21,445 bases of DNA from Saccharofermentans sp. (GCA_024692105.1 JAILMZ010000086.1:1-21445); one strand, 5' to 3'. Positions 6,696 through 15,557 are shown, counted from the stretch's first letter. Notes: a model not told the origin generated them from the letters alone. Numbers and translations: made by a program.

Positions 6696-8522
6696 TCAGA
6701 ATTCCTGAGGGAGTTCCAGTGTGCGGTTTGCGTTAAGCTCGGTGCATACCTGAACGAACTTGTCGAGAGGTACGCCCTGCTGCTGTTTGTTGGAGCCTCT
6801 GAAGTTAACGGAGACAGTGTTCTCTGCAGCTTCCTTGTCGCCGACGACGAGGATGTACGGATCCTTCATCTGCTTGAACTTCTTGATCTTGTCTCTCATG
6901 TTGACGTCAGTATAGTCAGCTTCGACTCTGATGCCTGCTTTGATGAGAGTCTCCTGAACCTTCTCGGCATATTCGTTGTGCTCTGTCCTGATCGGAACGA
7001 CTGCAACCTGATAAGGGTTGAGCCAGAACGGGAATGCGCCCTTGAAGTGCTCTGTGATGATTCCGATGAAACGCTCGAACGAACCGAAGATCGCTCTGTG
7101 GATAACGATCGGCATCTTCTGAACGCCGTCCTTGTCGGCATATGTCAGTTCGAAGTTATGAGGCAGCTGGAAGTCGAGCTGTACGGTACCGCACTGCCAC
7201 TCACGGCCTAATGCGTCCTTGATCTGAAGGTCGATCTTAGGTCCGTAGAACGCACCGTCTCCTTCGTTGACCTCGTAACCTTCTGCGCCGTACTTCTCGT
7301 CGAGGATCTCCTTGAGGGAAGCCTCAGCGGAATTCCAGGACTCGATGTCGCCCATGTAGTCGTCAGGTCTTGTCGAGAACTCTGCACGGTATGTGATTCC
7401 GAATGTCTTGTAGATCTCGTCTGCGATAGCGATTACGTCGTTGATCTCGTCCTTGATCTGGTCGGGTGTAACGAATGTGTGGTCATCGTCCTGGCGGAAC
7501 TCCTGAACTCTGAACAGACCGTTCATCTGACCGGACTTCTCCTTGCGGTGAAGAACGTCATACTCGCTGTATCTGATAGGCAGCTCCTTATAGGAGTGCA
7601 TCGTGCGCTTGTACTCCATCATAGCGTTCGGGCAGTTCATCGGCTTTGCAGCCATTGTGTCCTCTGCCTCGATGGAATAGCAGGAGCATGTATTGTCGGA
7701 AGTTACCGCATCCTCGGCGTTTGTATCCTTTGATACGCCGGGTACGATGAACATGTTGTTTACATAGTGTGCCCAGTGGCCTGAGATCAGCCAGAGCTTC
7801 TTGTTGTTGATAAGAGGTGCGGAGATCTCCTGATATCCGTGTCTGAGCTGGATCTCTCTTGAGTACTTGAGCAGTTCCTGATAGAGGATCCATCCCCTCG
7901 GAAGCCAATAAGCCATGCCCGGAGCTGTCTCACGGAACATGAACAGATCGAGCTGTGTGCCGATCTTCTTGTGGTCTCTTTCCTGAGCTTCCTTGAGCCA
8001 TGCAAGGTGAGCCTTGAGCTCGTCCTTGGAAGGGAACGCGAACAGATAGATTCTCTGTAGCTGGTCTCTCTTCTCATCGCCTCTCCAGTAAGCGCCGGAT
8101 ACGCTCTTGATCTTGAACGCAGCGCTCATGAGTTCCTGTGAATTATCAACATGAGGTCCGCGGCACAGATCGACATAGTCTTCACCTGTGTAGTAGATGG
8201 ATATGACCTCATCTTCAGGCAGGTCCTGAATAAGCTCAGTCTTGAACTTCTGATCCTTAAAAAGGTCCAGTGCCTGATCTCTCGAGATAACATCGCGCTT
8301 CCAGTCTTCCCTGCGCTTGATGATCTCGTGCATCTTGTCTTCAATTGTCTTGAAATCGTCTTCTGTAACTGTTCTGGGGAGAACAAAATCGTAGTAGCAG
8401 CCGTCCTCGATCTCAGGACCGATCGCATACTGTGTCTCCTTGCCGTAGATCTCGATCACGGCCTTAGCCAGGATGTGTGCCAGCGAGTGGCGGTACACTT
8501 TCAAAACTTCTTCTCTTTCCAT
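6696..8522 (-). CDS. thrS: Threonyl-tRNA synthetase, TGS-less form
   Basis: This cytosolic class II synthetase charges tRNA-Thr. It is 608 residues from the ATG at 8520-8522, which has GGAGG 9 bases upstream; a TTG two codons earlier is only 3 bases from that site and is less likely. The N-terminal TGS domain of the classical 640-residue enzyme is missing: the protein opens directly in the N2 editing domain, with H12-x3-H16 and CRGPH (C120-H124). The catalytic core has the zinc ligands C297 (in MNCPNAM rather than the usual MNCPGH), H348 in RQDDDH and H475 in VIHRAIFGS. A C-terminal anticodon-binding domain starts at about 503. Between the GHWAHYVNNMF segment and MNCP there is an insertion of roughly 20 residues, with a CSC motif, relative to the E. 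coli enzyme. No T-box leader fits upstream. The gene has its own promoter and terminator. Confidence 0.95.
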   Translation of the reverse strand: MEREEVLKVYRHSLAHILAKAVIEIYGKETQYAIGPEIEDGCYYDFVLPRTVTEDDFKTIEDKMHEIIKRREDWKRDVISRDQALDLFKDQKFKTELIQDLPEDEVISIYYTGEDYVDLCRGPHVDNSQELMSAAFKIKSVSGAYWRGDEKRDQLQRIYLFAFPSKDELKAHLAWLKEAQERDHKKIGTQLDLFMFRETAPGMAYWLPRGWILYQELLKYSREIQLRHGYQEISAPLINNKKLWLISGHWAHYVNNMFIVPGVSKDTNAEDAVTSDNTCSCYSIEAEDTMAAKPMNCPNAMMEYKRTMHSYKELPIRYSEYDVLHRKEKSGQMNGLFRVQEFRQDDDHTFVTPDQIKDEINDVIAIADEIYKTFGITYRAEFSTRPDDYMGDIESWNSAEASLKEILDEKYGAEGYEVNEGDGAFYGPKIDLQIKDALGREWQCGTVQLDFQLPHNFELTYADKDGVQKMPIVIHRAIFGSFERFIGIITEHFKGAFPFWLNPYQVAVVPIRTEHNEYAEKVQETLIKAGIRVEADYTDVNMRDKIKKFKQMKDPYILVVGDKEAAENTVSVNFRGSNKQQQGVPLDKFVQVCTELNANRTLELPQEF

Positions 8523-8548
8523 TGTCAAAAACCTCCTCTAGAGCTTTA

Positions 8549-8585
8549 TGCGCAGAACCGCTGCGCAGATTGCAAGATTGTACCA
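8549..8585 (-). promoter_or_regulatory. thrS promoter and 5' leader hairpin
   Basis: An extended -10 element TGGTACAAT lies at 8577-8585 on the minus strand. Transcription should begin near 8570, only a few bases before a perfect 7-bp hairpin TGCGCAG/CTGCGCA (8561-8567 with 8549-8555, loop of 5). The leader would be about 48 bases, far too short for a T-box. Confidence 0.5.
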
Positions 8586-8607
8586 CAAATACGCGCAGAC
8601 TTCACTA

Positions 8608-8640
8608 ATAAAAAGGACTGCCCGCATCTGAGGCAGTCCT
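8608..8640 (-). terminator. Intrinsic terminator of trxA
   Basis: A perfect 9-bp stem AGGACTGCC/GGCAGTCCT (8632-8640 with 8614-8622) with a 9-base loop is followed by TTTTATTAG on the minus strand. It lies 25 bases after the trxA stop and before the thrS promoter. Confidence 0.88.
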
Positions 8641-8664
8641 TGAATCCTTTTTTGCGTTCCGGAT

Positions 8665-8976
8665 TTACTCGAACATCTGCTCAAGCTTTGCTTTGGGTGC
8701 GAACCCTACCTGCCTTGATACTTCCTCGCCGTTCTTGAAGAAGATAAGCGTCGGAATGCTCTGCACACCGTACTTCTCGGCAAGTTCGCCTTCTTCATCT
8801 ACATCGACCTTGCCGACCTTCACCTTGCCCTCGTACTCCTCTGCTATCTCGGATACAACGGGACCCACCATGCGGCACGGACCGCACCAGGTTGCCCAGA
8901 AATCCACCAGCACGGGTAGTTCAGACTGTATTACTTCCTGCTCGAAATTATCAACTGTCAATGTTATCTCTGCCAT
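8665..8976 (-). CDS. trxA: Thioredoxin
   Basis: This 103-residue protein has the full thioredoxin fold. FWATWCGPC (active-site WCGPC at about residues 30-34) follows the VLVDF strand, and the cis-proline segment SIPTLIFF is at about 73-80. It reduces disulfides in cytosolic proteins and supplies electrons to enzymes such as ribonucleotide reductase and methionine sulfoxide reductase, itself being reduced by thioredoxin reductase, which is not in this window. There is no signal peptide. AAGGAG lies 8 bases before the ATG. Length and motifs are normal for TrxA. It stands alone between the sugar-transport operon and thrS, with its own TATAAT and terminator. Confidence 0.97.
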   Translation of the reverse strand: MAEITLTVDNFEQEVIQSELPVLVDFWATWCGPCRMVGPVVSEIAEEYEGKVKVGKVDVDEEGELAEKYGVQSIPTLIFFKNGEEVSRQVGFAPKAKLEQMFE

Positions 8977-9020
8977 ACATTTCTCCTTGCTACTGCATGC
9001 ATGTCCATACTTCCAACTCC

Positions 9021-9026
9021 ATTATA
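9021..9026 (-). promoter_or_regulatory. Putative -10 box of trxA
   Basis: TATAAT on the minus strand, 44 bases upstream of the trxA ATG and just after the terminator of the sugar-transport operon. The -35 position is only T-rich. Confidence 0.5.
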
Positions 9027-9042
9027 ACGGAATATCTCCGAT

Positions 9043-9080
9043 AAAAAACCGTCCGGAGGAAATCTCTTTCCCCCGGCCGG
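9043..9080 (-). terminator. Strong intrinsic terminator of the chvE-ggu operon
   Basis: A 14-position stem with one mismatch and one G-U pair (9067-9080 with 9049-9062), a 4-base loop and a run of six T on the minus strand. It starts 33 bases after the last permease stop. Confidence 0.93.
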
Positions 9081-9112
9081 CAAAACCTTTGGAGTGGTTA
9101 TGAAAAAGCTTA

Positions 9113-10324
9113 TTACTTAGCAGCCTTCTTTGCGCTGCTCTTCTTGCTGTCCTTCTTGCCGCTGTTCTTCTTTGTCCAGATGTCGAAGACAACTGCTGCG
9201 AGGAGGACGCCGCCCTTAACAACCTTCTGCCAGTTCTGGTCGAGACCCATGAGTGACATTCCGAGGTTGATGATACCGATGAGCGTAGCACCGATTGCCA
9301 TTCCGAAAACCGTACCTGCACCGCCGTATGCGGATACGCCGCCGACGATACAAGCGGATATCGCATCCATCTCGAAGTTCTGACCTGCGAATGAGTTAGC
9401 TGCCTTGAATCTTGCAGTAACCATCAGCGAAGCGATAACCGTAAGGACTGACATGTTGAGGTAGGCCACGAACATGACGATCTTGTTGTTGATACCGGAA
9501 AGACGTGCTGTCTCTGCGTTGCCGCCGACTGTCATGAAGTGACGTCCGATGACTGTCTTCTCACAGATGAAGTTGTAGAAGACCATGATGGCAACGACCC
9601 AGATAAGAACTGTCGGGATACCGCCGTCCATAGCGATCTTGTAGGTAACAAGTCCGATGACAGCAGCCTCGAGGATCGTTTTACCGATTACGTATCCCAT
9701 AGGCTCAGCCTCGTAACCCTTCTTGACCTTACCTGCTCTTGATGTGAAGTTAAGGACTGCTACGAGAGCAATGCAGATAATGCCGAAGATGAGGCAGGGG
9801 ATATTCAGTGTGCCTGCGGGTGTCTCGAGAACTCTGCCGGAGAAGATCGCGAGGAAGTCCTCAGGGAAGTTCGAGATAGCACTGGTCGTTGATACCGATG
9901 TGAGGATCTCTGTGCCGGCACCGCGGAATGCGAGGTAACCTGCAAGTGTTGCGATCCACGGAGGTATGTGCAGGAATGCGATGAGGTATCCGAGGATAAC
10001 ACCATAGATAACACCAACGCCGATAAGGATGAGGAGTGTCAGAGGTGTGTTTACCAGATGGAGTACGGAGACAACGCCTGCGAGCGCACCGACGAGACAG
10101 ACGAATGAACCGACTGAAAGGTCGATGTTACCACCGGTAAGCATACACATCAGCATGCCTGCGCCGAGGACGAATACATAAGCATTCTGTGTTATGAGAG
10201 AAGTAAACTGTGATTCGGTGAAGATAACACCGTTTGTCATTATTACGAAGAAGATGTAGACGACGAACATTACGATGATCATCGTGTTCTTCTTCAGAAC
10301 ATTCTTTATGCTGAAATTATTCAT
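9113..10324 (-). CDS. gguB: Sugar ABC transporter permease, GguB/MmsB family (second copy)
   Basis: This 403-residue inner-membrane protein is one of two adjacent permeases that form the sugar channel. It has the BPD_transp_2 pattern: GGNIDLSVGS (about 64-73), IPPWIATLAGYLAFRG (about 120-135), a mid-protein insertion with KKGYEAEPMG typical of the XylH/GguB group, the ATPase-contact region GRHFMTVGGNAETARLSGI (about 260-278) and GGVSAYGGAGT (about 328-338). The C-terminus is a Lys/Ser/Ala-rich tail (about 385-403) absent from its sister. The ATG overlaps the preceding permease stop by 4 bases (ATGA) and has GGAGG upstream, so the pair is translationally coupled. It is clearly diverged from the neighbouring permease, so this is an old duplication rather than a recent one. 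A terminator follows. Confidence 0.92.
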   Translation of the reverse strand: MNNFSIKNVLKKNTMIIVMFVVYIFFVIMTNGVIFTESQFTSLITQNAYVFVLGAGMLMCMLTGGNIDLSVGSFVCLVGALAGVVSVLHLVNTPLTLLILIGVGVIYGVILGYLIAFLHIPPWIATLAGYLAFRGAGTEILTSVSTTSAISNFPEDFLAIFSGRVLETPAGTLNIPCLIFGIICIALVAVLNFTSRAGKVKKGYEAEPMGYVIGKTILEAAVIGLVTYKIAMDGGIPTVLIWVVAIMVFYNFICEKTVIGRHFMTVGGNAETARLSGINNKIVMFVAYLNMSVLTVIASLMVTARFKAANSFAGQNFEMDAISACIVGGVSAYGGAGTVFGMAIGATLIGIINLGMSLMGLDQNWQKVVKGGVLLAAVVFDIWTKKNSGKKDSKKSSAKKAAK

Positions 10325-11535
10325 GCCTTTGCTCCTCCCTTCTTACGCATCTTCATGATTACGTCGAAGAAGACTGCGAGCAGTAATACGAGGCCCTTTA
10401 CGACCAGCTTATAGTTGGAACTTGTACCCATGATGTCCATGCCCTGGTTGATGACACCCATCATGAGAGCGCCGATGATGACGCCTCCGATCGAACCGGT
10501 TCCGCCGTATGCGGAAGCGCCGCCGATGAAGCATGCTGCGATAGCGTCCATCTCATAGCCCTGTCCGTATGTAGGCTGTGCACCAACGAAACGTGCGATG
10601 TTCAGGACACCTGCAAAGCCTGCGAGGAGACCCATCAGTGTGTATGCCTTGAACATGACCATCTTGGTGTTGATACCGGAAAGTCTTGTTGCCTTCTCGT
10701 TACCGCCTACGGCGTAGAGGTTACGGCCGAGTGTGGTCTTTGTTGTAATGTAAGCGAACAGGCCGAGGATGAATCCGATCCAGATAAGTGCTGTCGGAAT
10801 ACCCTTATAAGATGAGAGTTTGTAGAACAGCCATACGATGGCAGCGCAGATGACCGCTGTCTTGATGATCGTGCTTACAAAAGACTCGAGCTTATATCCG
10901 TTCTTTCTGAGGTAAATGCGGTGGAAGATCGTATAGATAACGATCGCAATGGCTGCAACGATGCCCATGACGAGACAGAACTTGTTCATTGTTGTTCCGT
11001 CAGCTGCCTTCATGACCGGTCCGATGCCTGCGAACAGATCGGGGATGTAGCAGTCTGCTCCGCCGCCGAAGACATTAAGGAATGTCGTGTCGGTAACGGT
11101 GTATGCGAATCCGCCCATTACAACGTTTGCAAGGCCTCTGAATGCGAGCATGCCCGCGAGAGTTGCGATGAAAGGCGGAACCTTAACGAATGCGATCCAG
11201 AAACCCTGCCACATACCGATGAGGAGACCCATAACGAGCATTACGATAACTGCTACGGGCCACGGGATCCTGGCGTCCATCATGATAGCGCCGACGCCGC
11301 CTGCGAAGCATACAACCGAACCTACCGCGAGGTCGATATTACCGCCTGTCAGGATGCAGAGGAGCATGCCTGTCGCAAGAACGAATACGTAAGCATTCTG
11401 TGCGATGAGGTTTGTGATGTTCTGTGCGTAGAGGGCTCTGCCGTCTGTCGCGAAATTAAAGAAGATGACTACGGCAACGAGGGCCAGAAGCATCATGTAT
11501 TTTTTGAAGAAAGCCGAAACTTTACTGCCTGTCAT
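10321..11535 (-). CDS. gguB: Sugar ABC transporter permease, GguB/MmsB family (first copy)
   Basis: This 404-residue polytopic permease is of the ribose/xylose importer class. It shows [10 protein letters not shown] (about 64-73), [17 protein letters not shown] (about 118-134), the insertion with [10 protein letters not shown] (about 210-219), [19 protein letters not shown] (about 270-288) that should dock on the ATPase, and [11 protein letters not shown] (about 338-348). It starts with ATG overlapping the gguA stop (ATGA), with AGGAGG 7 bases upstream. Most transporters of this class use one permease gene whose product forms a homodimer. Here two different permeases are coupled in one operon with a single ATPase gene, which suggests a heterodimer. 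The sugar is unknown; ChvE-type systems move monosaccharides such as glucose, galactose, arabinose and xylose. Confidence 0.92.
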   Translation of the reverse strand: MTGSKVSAFFKKYMMLLALVAVVIFFNFATDGRALYAQNITNLIAQNAYVFVLATGMLLCILTGGNIDLAVGSVVCFAGGVGAIMMDARIPWPVAVIVMLVMGLLIGMWQGFWIAFVKVPPFIATLAGMLAFRGLANVVMGGFAYTVTDTTFLNVFGGGADCYIPDLFAGIGPVMKAADGTTMNKFCLVMGIVAAIAIVIYTIFHRIYLRKNGYKLESFVSTIIKTAVICAAIVWLFYKLSSYKGIPTALIWIGFILGLFAYITTKTTLGRNLYAVGGNEKATRLSGINTKMVMFKAYTLMGLLAGFAGVLNIARFVGAQPTYGQGYEMDAIAACFIGGASAYGGTGSIGGVIIGALMMGVINQGMDIMGTSSNYKLVVKGLVLLLAVFFDVIMKMRKKGGAKA

Positions 11536-13130
11536 GCCTGGTCCTCCTTTCCTGTCTCGTCGTCAGACACAATCTCTGCCTCTGCGACCGGTGCATCTTC
11601 ATTTCCTGTCTTTACGATGCAGGCCATGATGTTCTCCTGTGTAGCTTCAGATGCCGGGATCTCTCCGACGATCTTAGCTTCGTTCATGATATAGATTCTG
11701 TCACTCATGCCGATGACTTCAGGAAGTTCGGATGAGATCATGACAACCGATTTGCCGGCTGCAACGAGATCGTTGATGATGCAGTAGATCTCGTACTTTG
11801 CACCGACGTCGATACCTCTCGTAGGCTCGTCGAGGATGAGAACGTCCGGATCCGCGAACATCCATTTCGCGAGGAGGACCTTCTGCTGGTTACCGCCCGA
11901 GAGATTGCCGACCAGCTGCTCGACGGAAGGTGTCTTTGTCCTGAGCTTGCCGACATATTCCACAGCGACCGCATATTCCTTATCCTTATCGATGACAAGG
12001 TTCTTGCTGAGTCCCTTGAGGTTAGCCAGTGATGTGTTGTGCTTAATTGAATTGGTAAGGACGAGGCCGTTACCCTTTCTGTCCTCGGTTACGTATGCGA
12101 GCTTGTGCTCGATCGCCTGCTTGGGGCTCTTGAGGACAACTTCCGCGCCGCCCAGCTTGAGCGTACCGGAGATGCCGATACCGTAGGAGCGTCCGAAAAT
12201 ACTCATTGCGAGCTCCGTTCTGCCGGCACCCATGAGACCGTAGATACCTACGACCTCACCCTTGCGGACATTCATCGAGACATTGTCGACGACCTTTCTC
12301 TCGGCAAATTCCGGATGGTAGACCGTCCAGTTCTTTACCTCCATCATGGTATCGCCGATCTCGACGTCATGACGCTTCGGGAAACGGTCGGTCATATCAC
12401 GGTTAACCATGCCCTTGATGATACGGTCTTCCGATATCTCGTCGACCTTGCAGTCCAGAGTCTCGATCGTAGAACCGTCTCTAACGATCGTGATCTTGTC
12501 TGCAACGTAAGATACTTCGTTCAATTTATGGGAGATGATGATCATCGTCATCCCCTTCTTCTTGAACTCTTTCATAAGATCAAGGAGTGCCCTTGAGTCT
12601 GTCTCGTTCAACGAAGATGTAGGCTCGTCGAGGATAAGGAGTTTCGCATTCTTTGCGAGTGCCTTTGCGATCTCGACCAGCTGCTGTTTACCTGTACCTA
12701 TATCTTTTATAAGAGTCTTGGAAGAATCCGTAAGGCCGACCATCTTAAGATACTTATCAGCCTCTGAGTACGTCTTGTTCCAGTCAATATTCCACTTTTT
12801 GCCTCGTTCGTTACCGAGGAACATATTCTCGCCGATTGTCATGTAGGGGATCAGGGCGAGCTCCTGATGTATGATTACGATTCCCTGCTTCTCGGAATCC
12901 TTTATGTTATGAAATTCACAAACTTTACCGTTATAGATAATGTCGCCTTCATAAGTACCAAACGGGTAGATACCGCTTAATACGTTCATGAGCGTTGATT
13001 TGCCGGCACCGTTCTCGCCGACAAGCGCGTGGATCTCTCCTTCTTCAACCTGCAGGTTGACGTTGTCGAGTGCTTTTACGCCCGGAAAAGTTTTGGTTAT
13101 GTTTTTCATTTCCAGCAAAACATTTGCCAT
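11532..13130 (-). CDS. gguA: Sugar ABC transporter ATPase, GguA/MmsA/XylG type (two fused NBDs)
   Basis: This 532-residue protein holds two ATP-binding domains in one chain and drives sugar import with the two downstream permeases. Domain 1 has Walker [10 protein letters not shown] (38-46), a divergent signature [15 protein letters not shown] and Walker [12 protein letters not shown] (D168, E169). Domain 2 has the usual altered Walker [10 protein letters not shown] (298-306), signature LSGGNQQKV (410-418) and Walker [16 protein letters not shown] (D434, E435). The altered second Walker A is a family trait, not damage. An acidic tail follows residue 510. A GAGG site precedes the ATG. The gene lies about 96 bases after chvE, beyond a terminator-like hairpin, and overlaps the first permease by 4 bases. 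Confidence 0.95.
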   Translation of the reverse strand: MANVLLEMKNITKTFPGVKALDNVNLQVEEGEIHALVGENGAGKSTLMNVLSGIYPFGTYEGDIIYNGKVCEFHNIKDSEKQGIVIIHQELALIPYMTIGENMFLGNERGKKWNIDWNKTYSEADKYLKMVGLTDSSKTLIKDIGTGKQQLVEIAKALAKNAKLLILDEPTSSLNETDSRALLDLMKEFKKKGMTMIIISHKLNEVSYVADKITIVRDGSTIETLDCKVDEISEDRIIKGMVNRDMTDRFPKRHDVEIGDTMMEVKNWTVYHPEFAERKVVDNVSMNVRKGEVVGIYGLMGAGRTELAMSIFGRSYGIGISGTLKLGGAEVVLKSPKQAIEHKLAYVTEDRKGNGLVLTNSIKHNTSLANLKGLSKNLVIDKDKEYAVAVEYVGKLRTKTPSVEQLVGNLSGGNQQKVLLAKWMFADPDVLILDEPTRGIDVGAKYEIYCIINDLVAAGKSVVMISSELPEVIGMSDRIYIMNEAKIVGEIPASEATQENIMACIVKTGNEDAPVAEAEIVSDDETGKEDQA

Positions 13131-13176
13131 TCTTATACCTCTTCCTTAAATCAAATGCCTTTTGAGCAGCCCCCCT

Positions 13177-13206
13177 AAAAAACAGGCGGGTTTTTCACCC
13201 GCCTGT
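13177..13206 (-). terminator. Terminator/attenuator between chvE and gguA
   Basis: A perfect 10-bp stem ACAGGCGGGT/ACCCGCCTGT (13197-13206 with 13182-13191), loop of 5, followed by TTTTT on the minus strand. It stands between the binding-protein gene and the rest of the operon. No separate promoter is evident for gguA, so partial read-through is likely, giving more binding protein than transporter. Confidence 0.85.
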
Positions 13207-13226
13207 CCAGGGTTGCAAATTATGCT

Positions 13227-14291
13227 TTATGCAAGCTGATCTGCTGTGTAGTAACCGGAGTCGATGAGGATCTTCTCGTAGTTACCAGCGTCTGCGAATA
13301 CAGGCTCACAGAGGTAAGAAGGAACAACCTTCTTGCCGTTGTCGTATGTCTCTGTATCGTTAACGTCAACTGTCTGGCCGCTGAGGATCTGGCCAACCAT
13401 CTTAACAACCTGAGCTGCAAGAGTACGTGTATCCTTGAATACGGACATTGACTGCTTGCCGTCGAGCATGTTCTTAACGTTTGCGATATCGCAGTCCTGA
13501 CCAGTGATGATCGGGTAGTTACCTGTGTAGTTTGTAGCGAGAGCGTTAGCTACGCCGAGAGCTGTAGAGTCGTTGGAGCAGAGCCATGCGTCTACGTTTG
13601 TGCCGTCAGCATAGAAAGAAGAGAGGATAGTCTCAGCTCTGGACTGAGAGTTCTCTGTCTTCCAGGAAGCTGTAGCAACGTCGGAGAACTCTGTCTGGCC
13701 GGAAACTACTACGAGCTTGCCTTCTTCGATGTAAGGATTGAGAACGTCCATAGCACCCTGATAGAAGAACAGAGCGTTGTTGTCACCGGGGTCACCAGCT
13801 GTGATCTCGAGGTTGAACGGACCTGCAGCATTCTTAAGGTCGAGCTGCTCTTCGATGAACTGGCCCTGGATTGTACCAACCATGTAGTTGTCGAATGTTG
13901 CATAGTAATCAACTGTGTCAGACTCCATAAGGAGACGGTCATAAGCGATTACGGGGATGTTCTTAGCTTCTGCCATGTCGAGAGCTTCACCGAGTGAAGA
14001 ACCTTCGATTGCAGCGATAACGAGAACCTTGCATCCGGAGTTGATCATGTTCTCAACCTGTGAGAGCTGTGTAGCAACGTCGTTTGCAGCATACTGAAGA
14101 TCTACTTCGTAGCCTGCCTTCTCGAGCTCCTGCTTCATGTAGTCGCCATCCTGGTTCCATCTCTGGAGATCCTTTGTAGGCATTGAAACGCCAACCTTGT
14201 CCTTACCTGAACCGCCAGCTGCGCATCCAGCGAAAGAAACGAGGAGCATTGCTGAGCAAAGAACTGTTCCAAGTACTTTGGTTAATTTCAT
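13227..14291 (-). CDS. chvE: ChvE-like multiple-monosaccharide-binding lipoprotein
   Basis: This 354-residue extracellular lipoprotein captures sugar for the GguAB importer. A hydrophobic signal ends in FAGC with the lipidated cysteine at C23. The mature part follows the ChvE pattern closely: VGVSMPTKDLQRW, NDVATQLSQVENMI, VIAYDRLL, YYATFDNYMVG, GDPGDNNALFFYQGAMDVL, NDSTALGVA, ITGQDCD, FKDTRTLA and a closing KKVVPSYL. The W and R in the first strand and the YDR, N-D and GQD segments are the sugar-contact regions in this family. ChvE itself binds glucose, galactose, arabinose, xylose and related sugars; the ligand here is not shown. AGGAGG lies 8 bases before the ATG. It is the first gene of the transport unit, downstream of a 171-bp regulatory gap and followed by an attenuating hairpin. 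Confidence 0.93.
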   Translation of the reverse strand: MKLTKVLGTVLCSAMLLVSFAGCAAGGSGKDKVGVSMPTKDLQRWNQDGDYMKQELEKAGYEVDLQYAANDVATQLSQVENMINSGCKVLVIAAIEGSSLGEALDMAEAKNIPVIAYDRLLMESDTVDYYATFDNYMVGTIQGQFIEEQLDLKNAAGPFNLEITAGDPGDNNALFFYQGAMDVLNPYIEEGKLVVVSGQTEFSDVATASWKTENSQSRAETILSSFYADGTNVDAWLCSNDSTALGVANALATNYTGNYPIITGQDCDIANVKNMLDGKQSMSVFKDTRTLAAQVVKMVGQILSGQTVDVNDTETYDNGKKVVPSYLCEPVFADAGNYEKILIDSGYYTADQLA

Positions 14292-14462
14292 CAGAAATTC
14301 CTCCTAAAAAATAGTTTTGGTGACCTACCACCGATTACAACTTATCATTAGGAGTGTAGGAAAATCATATCGAAATTCTGTAATTTTTAGCACAAATCAC
14401 CAATGCGCAAACGGTTGTTAGCATAATTTTGCACTGATTGTGTAAAAGATGTCTGATTTGTG
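14292..14462 (-). promoter_or_regulatory. Regulatory gap upstream of chvE: long inverted repeat, CG-centred near-palindrome, possible promoter
   Basis: A perfect 12-bp inverted repeat, TAGCACAAATCA at 14388-14399 and TGATTTGTGCTA at 14454-14465, is separated by 54 bases; the second arm covers the stop codon of the XylF-like gene. Between the arms lies CAAACGGTTG (14407-14416), a CG-centred near-palindrome of LacI/CcpA style that only partly fits the cre consensus. TATGAT on the minus strand (14364-14369) is a possible -10 box, giving a leader of about 65 bases. This is the most likely target of the adjacent response regulator. Confidence 0.45.
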
Positions 14463-15557
14463 CTACTCGGTCGGTTCTGACGAATCAACGCTCTCGGACG
14501 CCGTCTCTTCTTCTTTATCAATATTCATATAAACGTCTTCCTTCTGATGGAAACCGCTGTCGATGATGATCTCGTCAAGATTGTCCTGATTGACCGCGAT
14601 GGGGTCGATCGCCACATAAGGGATGTCATACGTGCCGTCGTCAAAGAGCGTGTTAACTCCGATGTCTTCTCCGTATGCGAGCTTAACGGCATATTCGGCT
14701 GCGAGCTTGGCAAGCTTTTCCACGGGCTTATACACCGTCATGAGCTGCGTACCCTCGACGATCCTTTGGCAGGCCTCAAGCTCCGCATCCTGACCGACGA
14801 CCTTGATCTTTCCCGCAAGACCGCGCTCAGCCAGGGCATGCACCGTCTCTCCTGCAAGGGCATCGTTGCCGCACATGATCGCATCCGCTTCGGAGATGAT
14901 GTCTATATTGTCGTTCACGAAATCATACGCCAGCTCCGCACGCCAGTTGTCGCAGTTATAGGTAAGAAGGATATTCTCTTCATACTCTCCGCAGACCTCT
15001 TCGAAACCTTCCATTACCTGCGCAACGTTGTAGTCGCTCTCGGGTCCCATTATCTCCACGATGTTTGCACCCGTTCCTATCTCCTGGCAGATAGCCTCGG
15101 CCATATAGGTTCCGACGGCAACATTATCGAATGAGATATAAAGGTCGGCGTTTGCATTCCTGACGATACGGTCGTAGCAGATGACCGGGATGCCGGCATC
15201 CTTGGCAGCCTTGATGGCATCAGTCAGGCCGTCGGCATCGATGGTAACGATGACGATCGCATCAACGCCAATATCAATAAAGTACTGTATCTGGGATATC
15301 TGTGTCTCCATCTCGCCGTTCGCGGACTGCACATTGACCTCGGCACCGAGTTCTCCCGCCGTCGCACAGAATACGTCGCGGTCCCTGGTCCATCTTTCGA
15401 TAACATACGAGTCGAAACTCAGACCGATGGTAAGGGCATCATCCGTTTTCTGGGATGCCACCGCGATCGGGTTCGTCTGGTCCTTGCCGCAAGACGCGCC
15501 TATGACGGCGAAACAAACGGCCATGACTGCAGCAACAGCTTTGCGTAGATATCTCAT
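14463..15557 (-). CDS. XylF-like sugar-binding lipoprotein
   Basis: This 364-residue protein has a hydrophobic signal ending ASC (C23), a plausible but imperfect lipobox. The mature domain matches the D-xylose-binding XylF pattern: IGLSFDSYVIERWTRDRDVF, SANGEMETQISQIQYFIDIGVDAIVI, VICYDRIV, YISFDNVAVG, NDALAGETVHAL, VVGQDAEL and an MTVYKPVEKLA segment. A short acidic, Ser-rich tail (about 345-364) follows the domain. It starts with ATG inside the response-regulator stop (ATGA overlap), with only a weak AAGGA 13 bases upstream, so it is probably translated by coupling. It is thus made with the sensory genes rather than with the transporter. It could feed the GguAB importer with a second ligand, or act in sensing. 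Confidence 0.87.
   Translation of the reverse strand: MRYLRKAVAAVMAVCFAVIGASCGKDQTNPIAVASQKTDDALTIGLSFDSYVIERWTRDRDVFCATAGELGAEVNVQSANGEMETQISQIQYFIDIGVDAIVIVTIDADGLTDAIKAAKDAGIPVICYDRIVRNANADLYISFDNVAVGTYMAEAICQEIGTGANIVEIMGPESDYNVAQVMEGFEEVCGEYEENILLTYNCDNWRAELAYDFVNDNIDIISEADAIMCGNDALAGETVHALAERGLAGKIKVVGQDAELEACQRIVEGTQLMTVYKPVEKLAKLAAEYAVKLAYGEDIGVNTLFDDGTYDIPYVAIDPIAVNQDNLDEIIIDSGFHQKEDVYMNIDKEEETASESVDSSEPTE

Noticed and set aside
8523..8528. TTG start for thrS two codons upstream
   Set aside because: It would be only 3 bases from the GGAGG site; the ATG at 8522 is well spaced.
10921..11694. Plus-strand open frame of 257 codons across the permease and ATPase
   Set aside because: It spans two real overlapping genes on the other strand and has Cys/His/Asp-rich shadow composition with no domain.
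14407..14416. Firm CcpA (cre) site upstream of chvE
   Set aside because: Only the CG core and some flanking positions match the consensus; it is reported only as a CG-centred near-palindrome.
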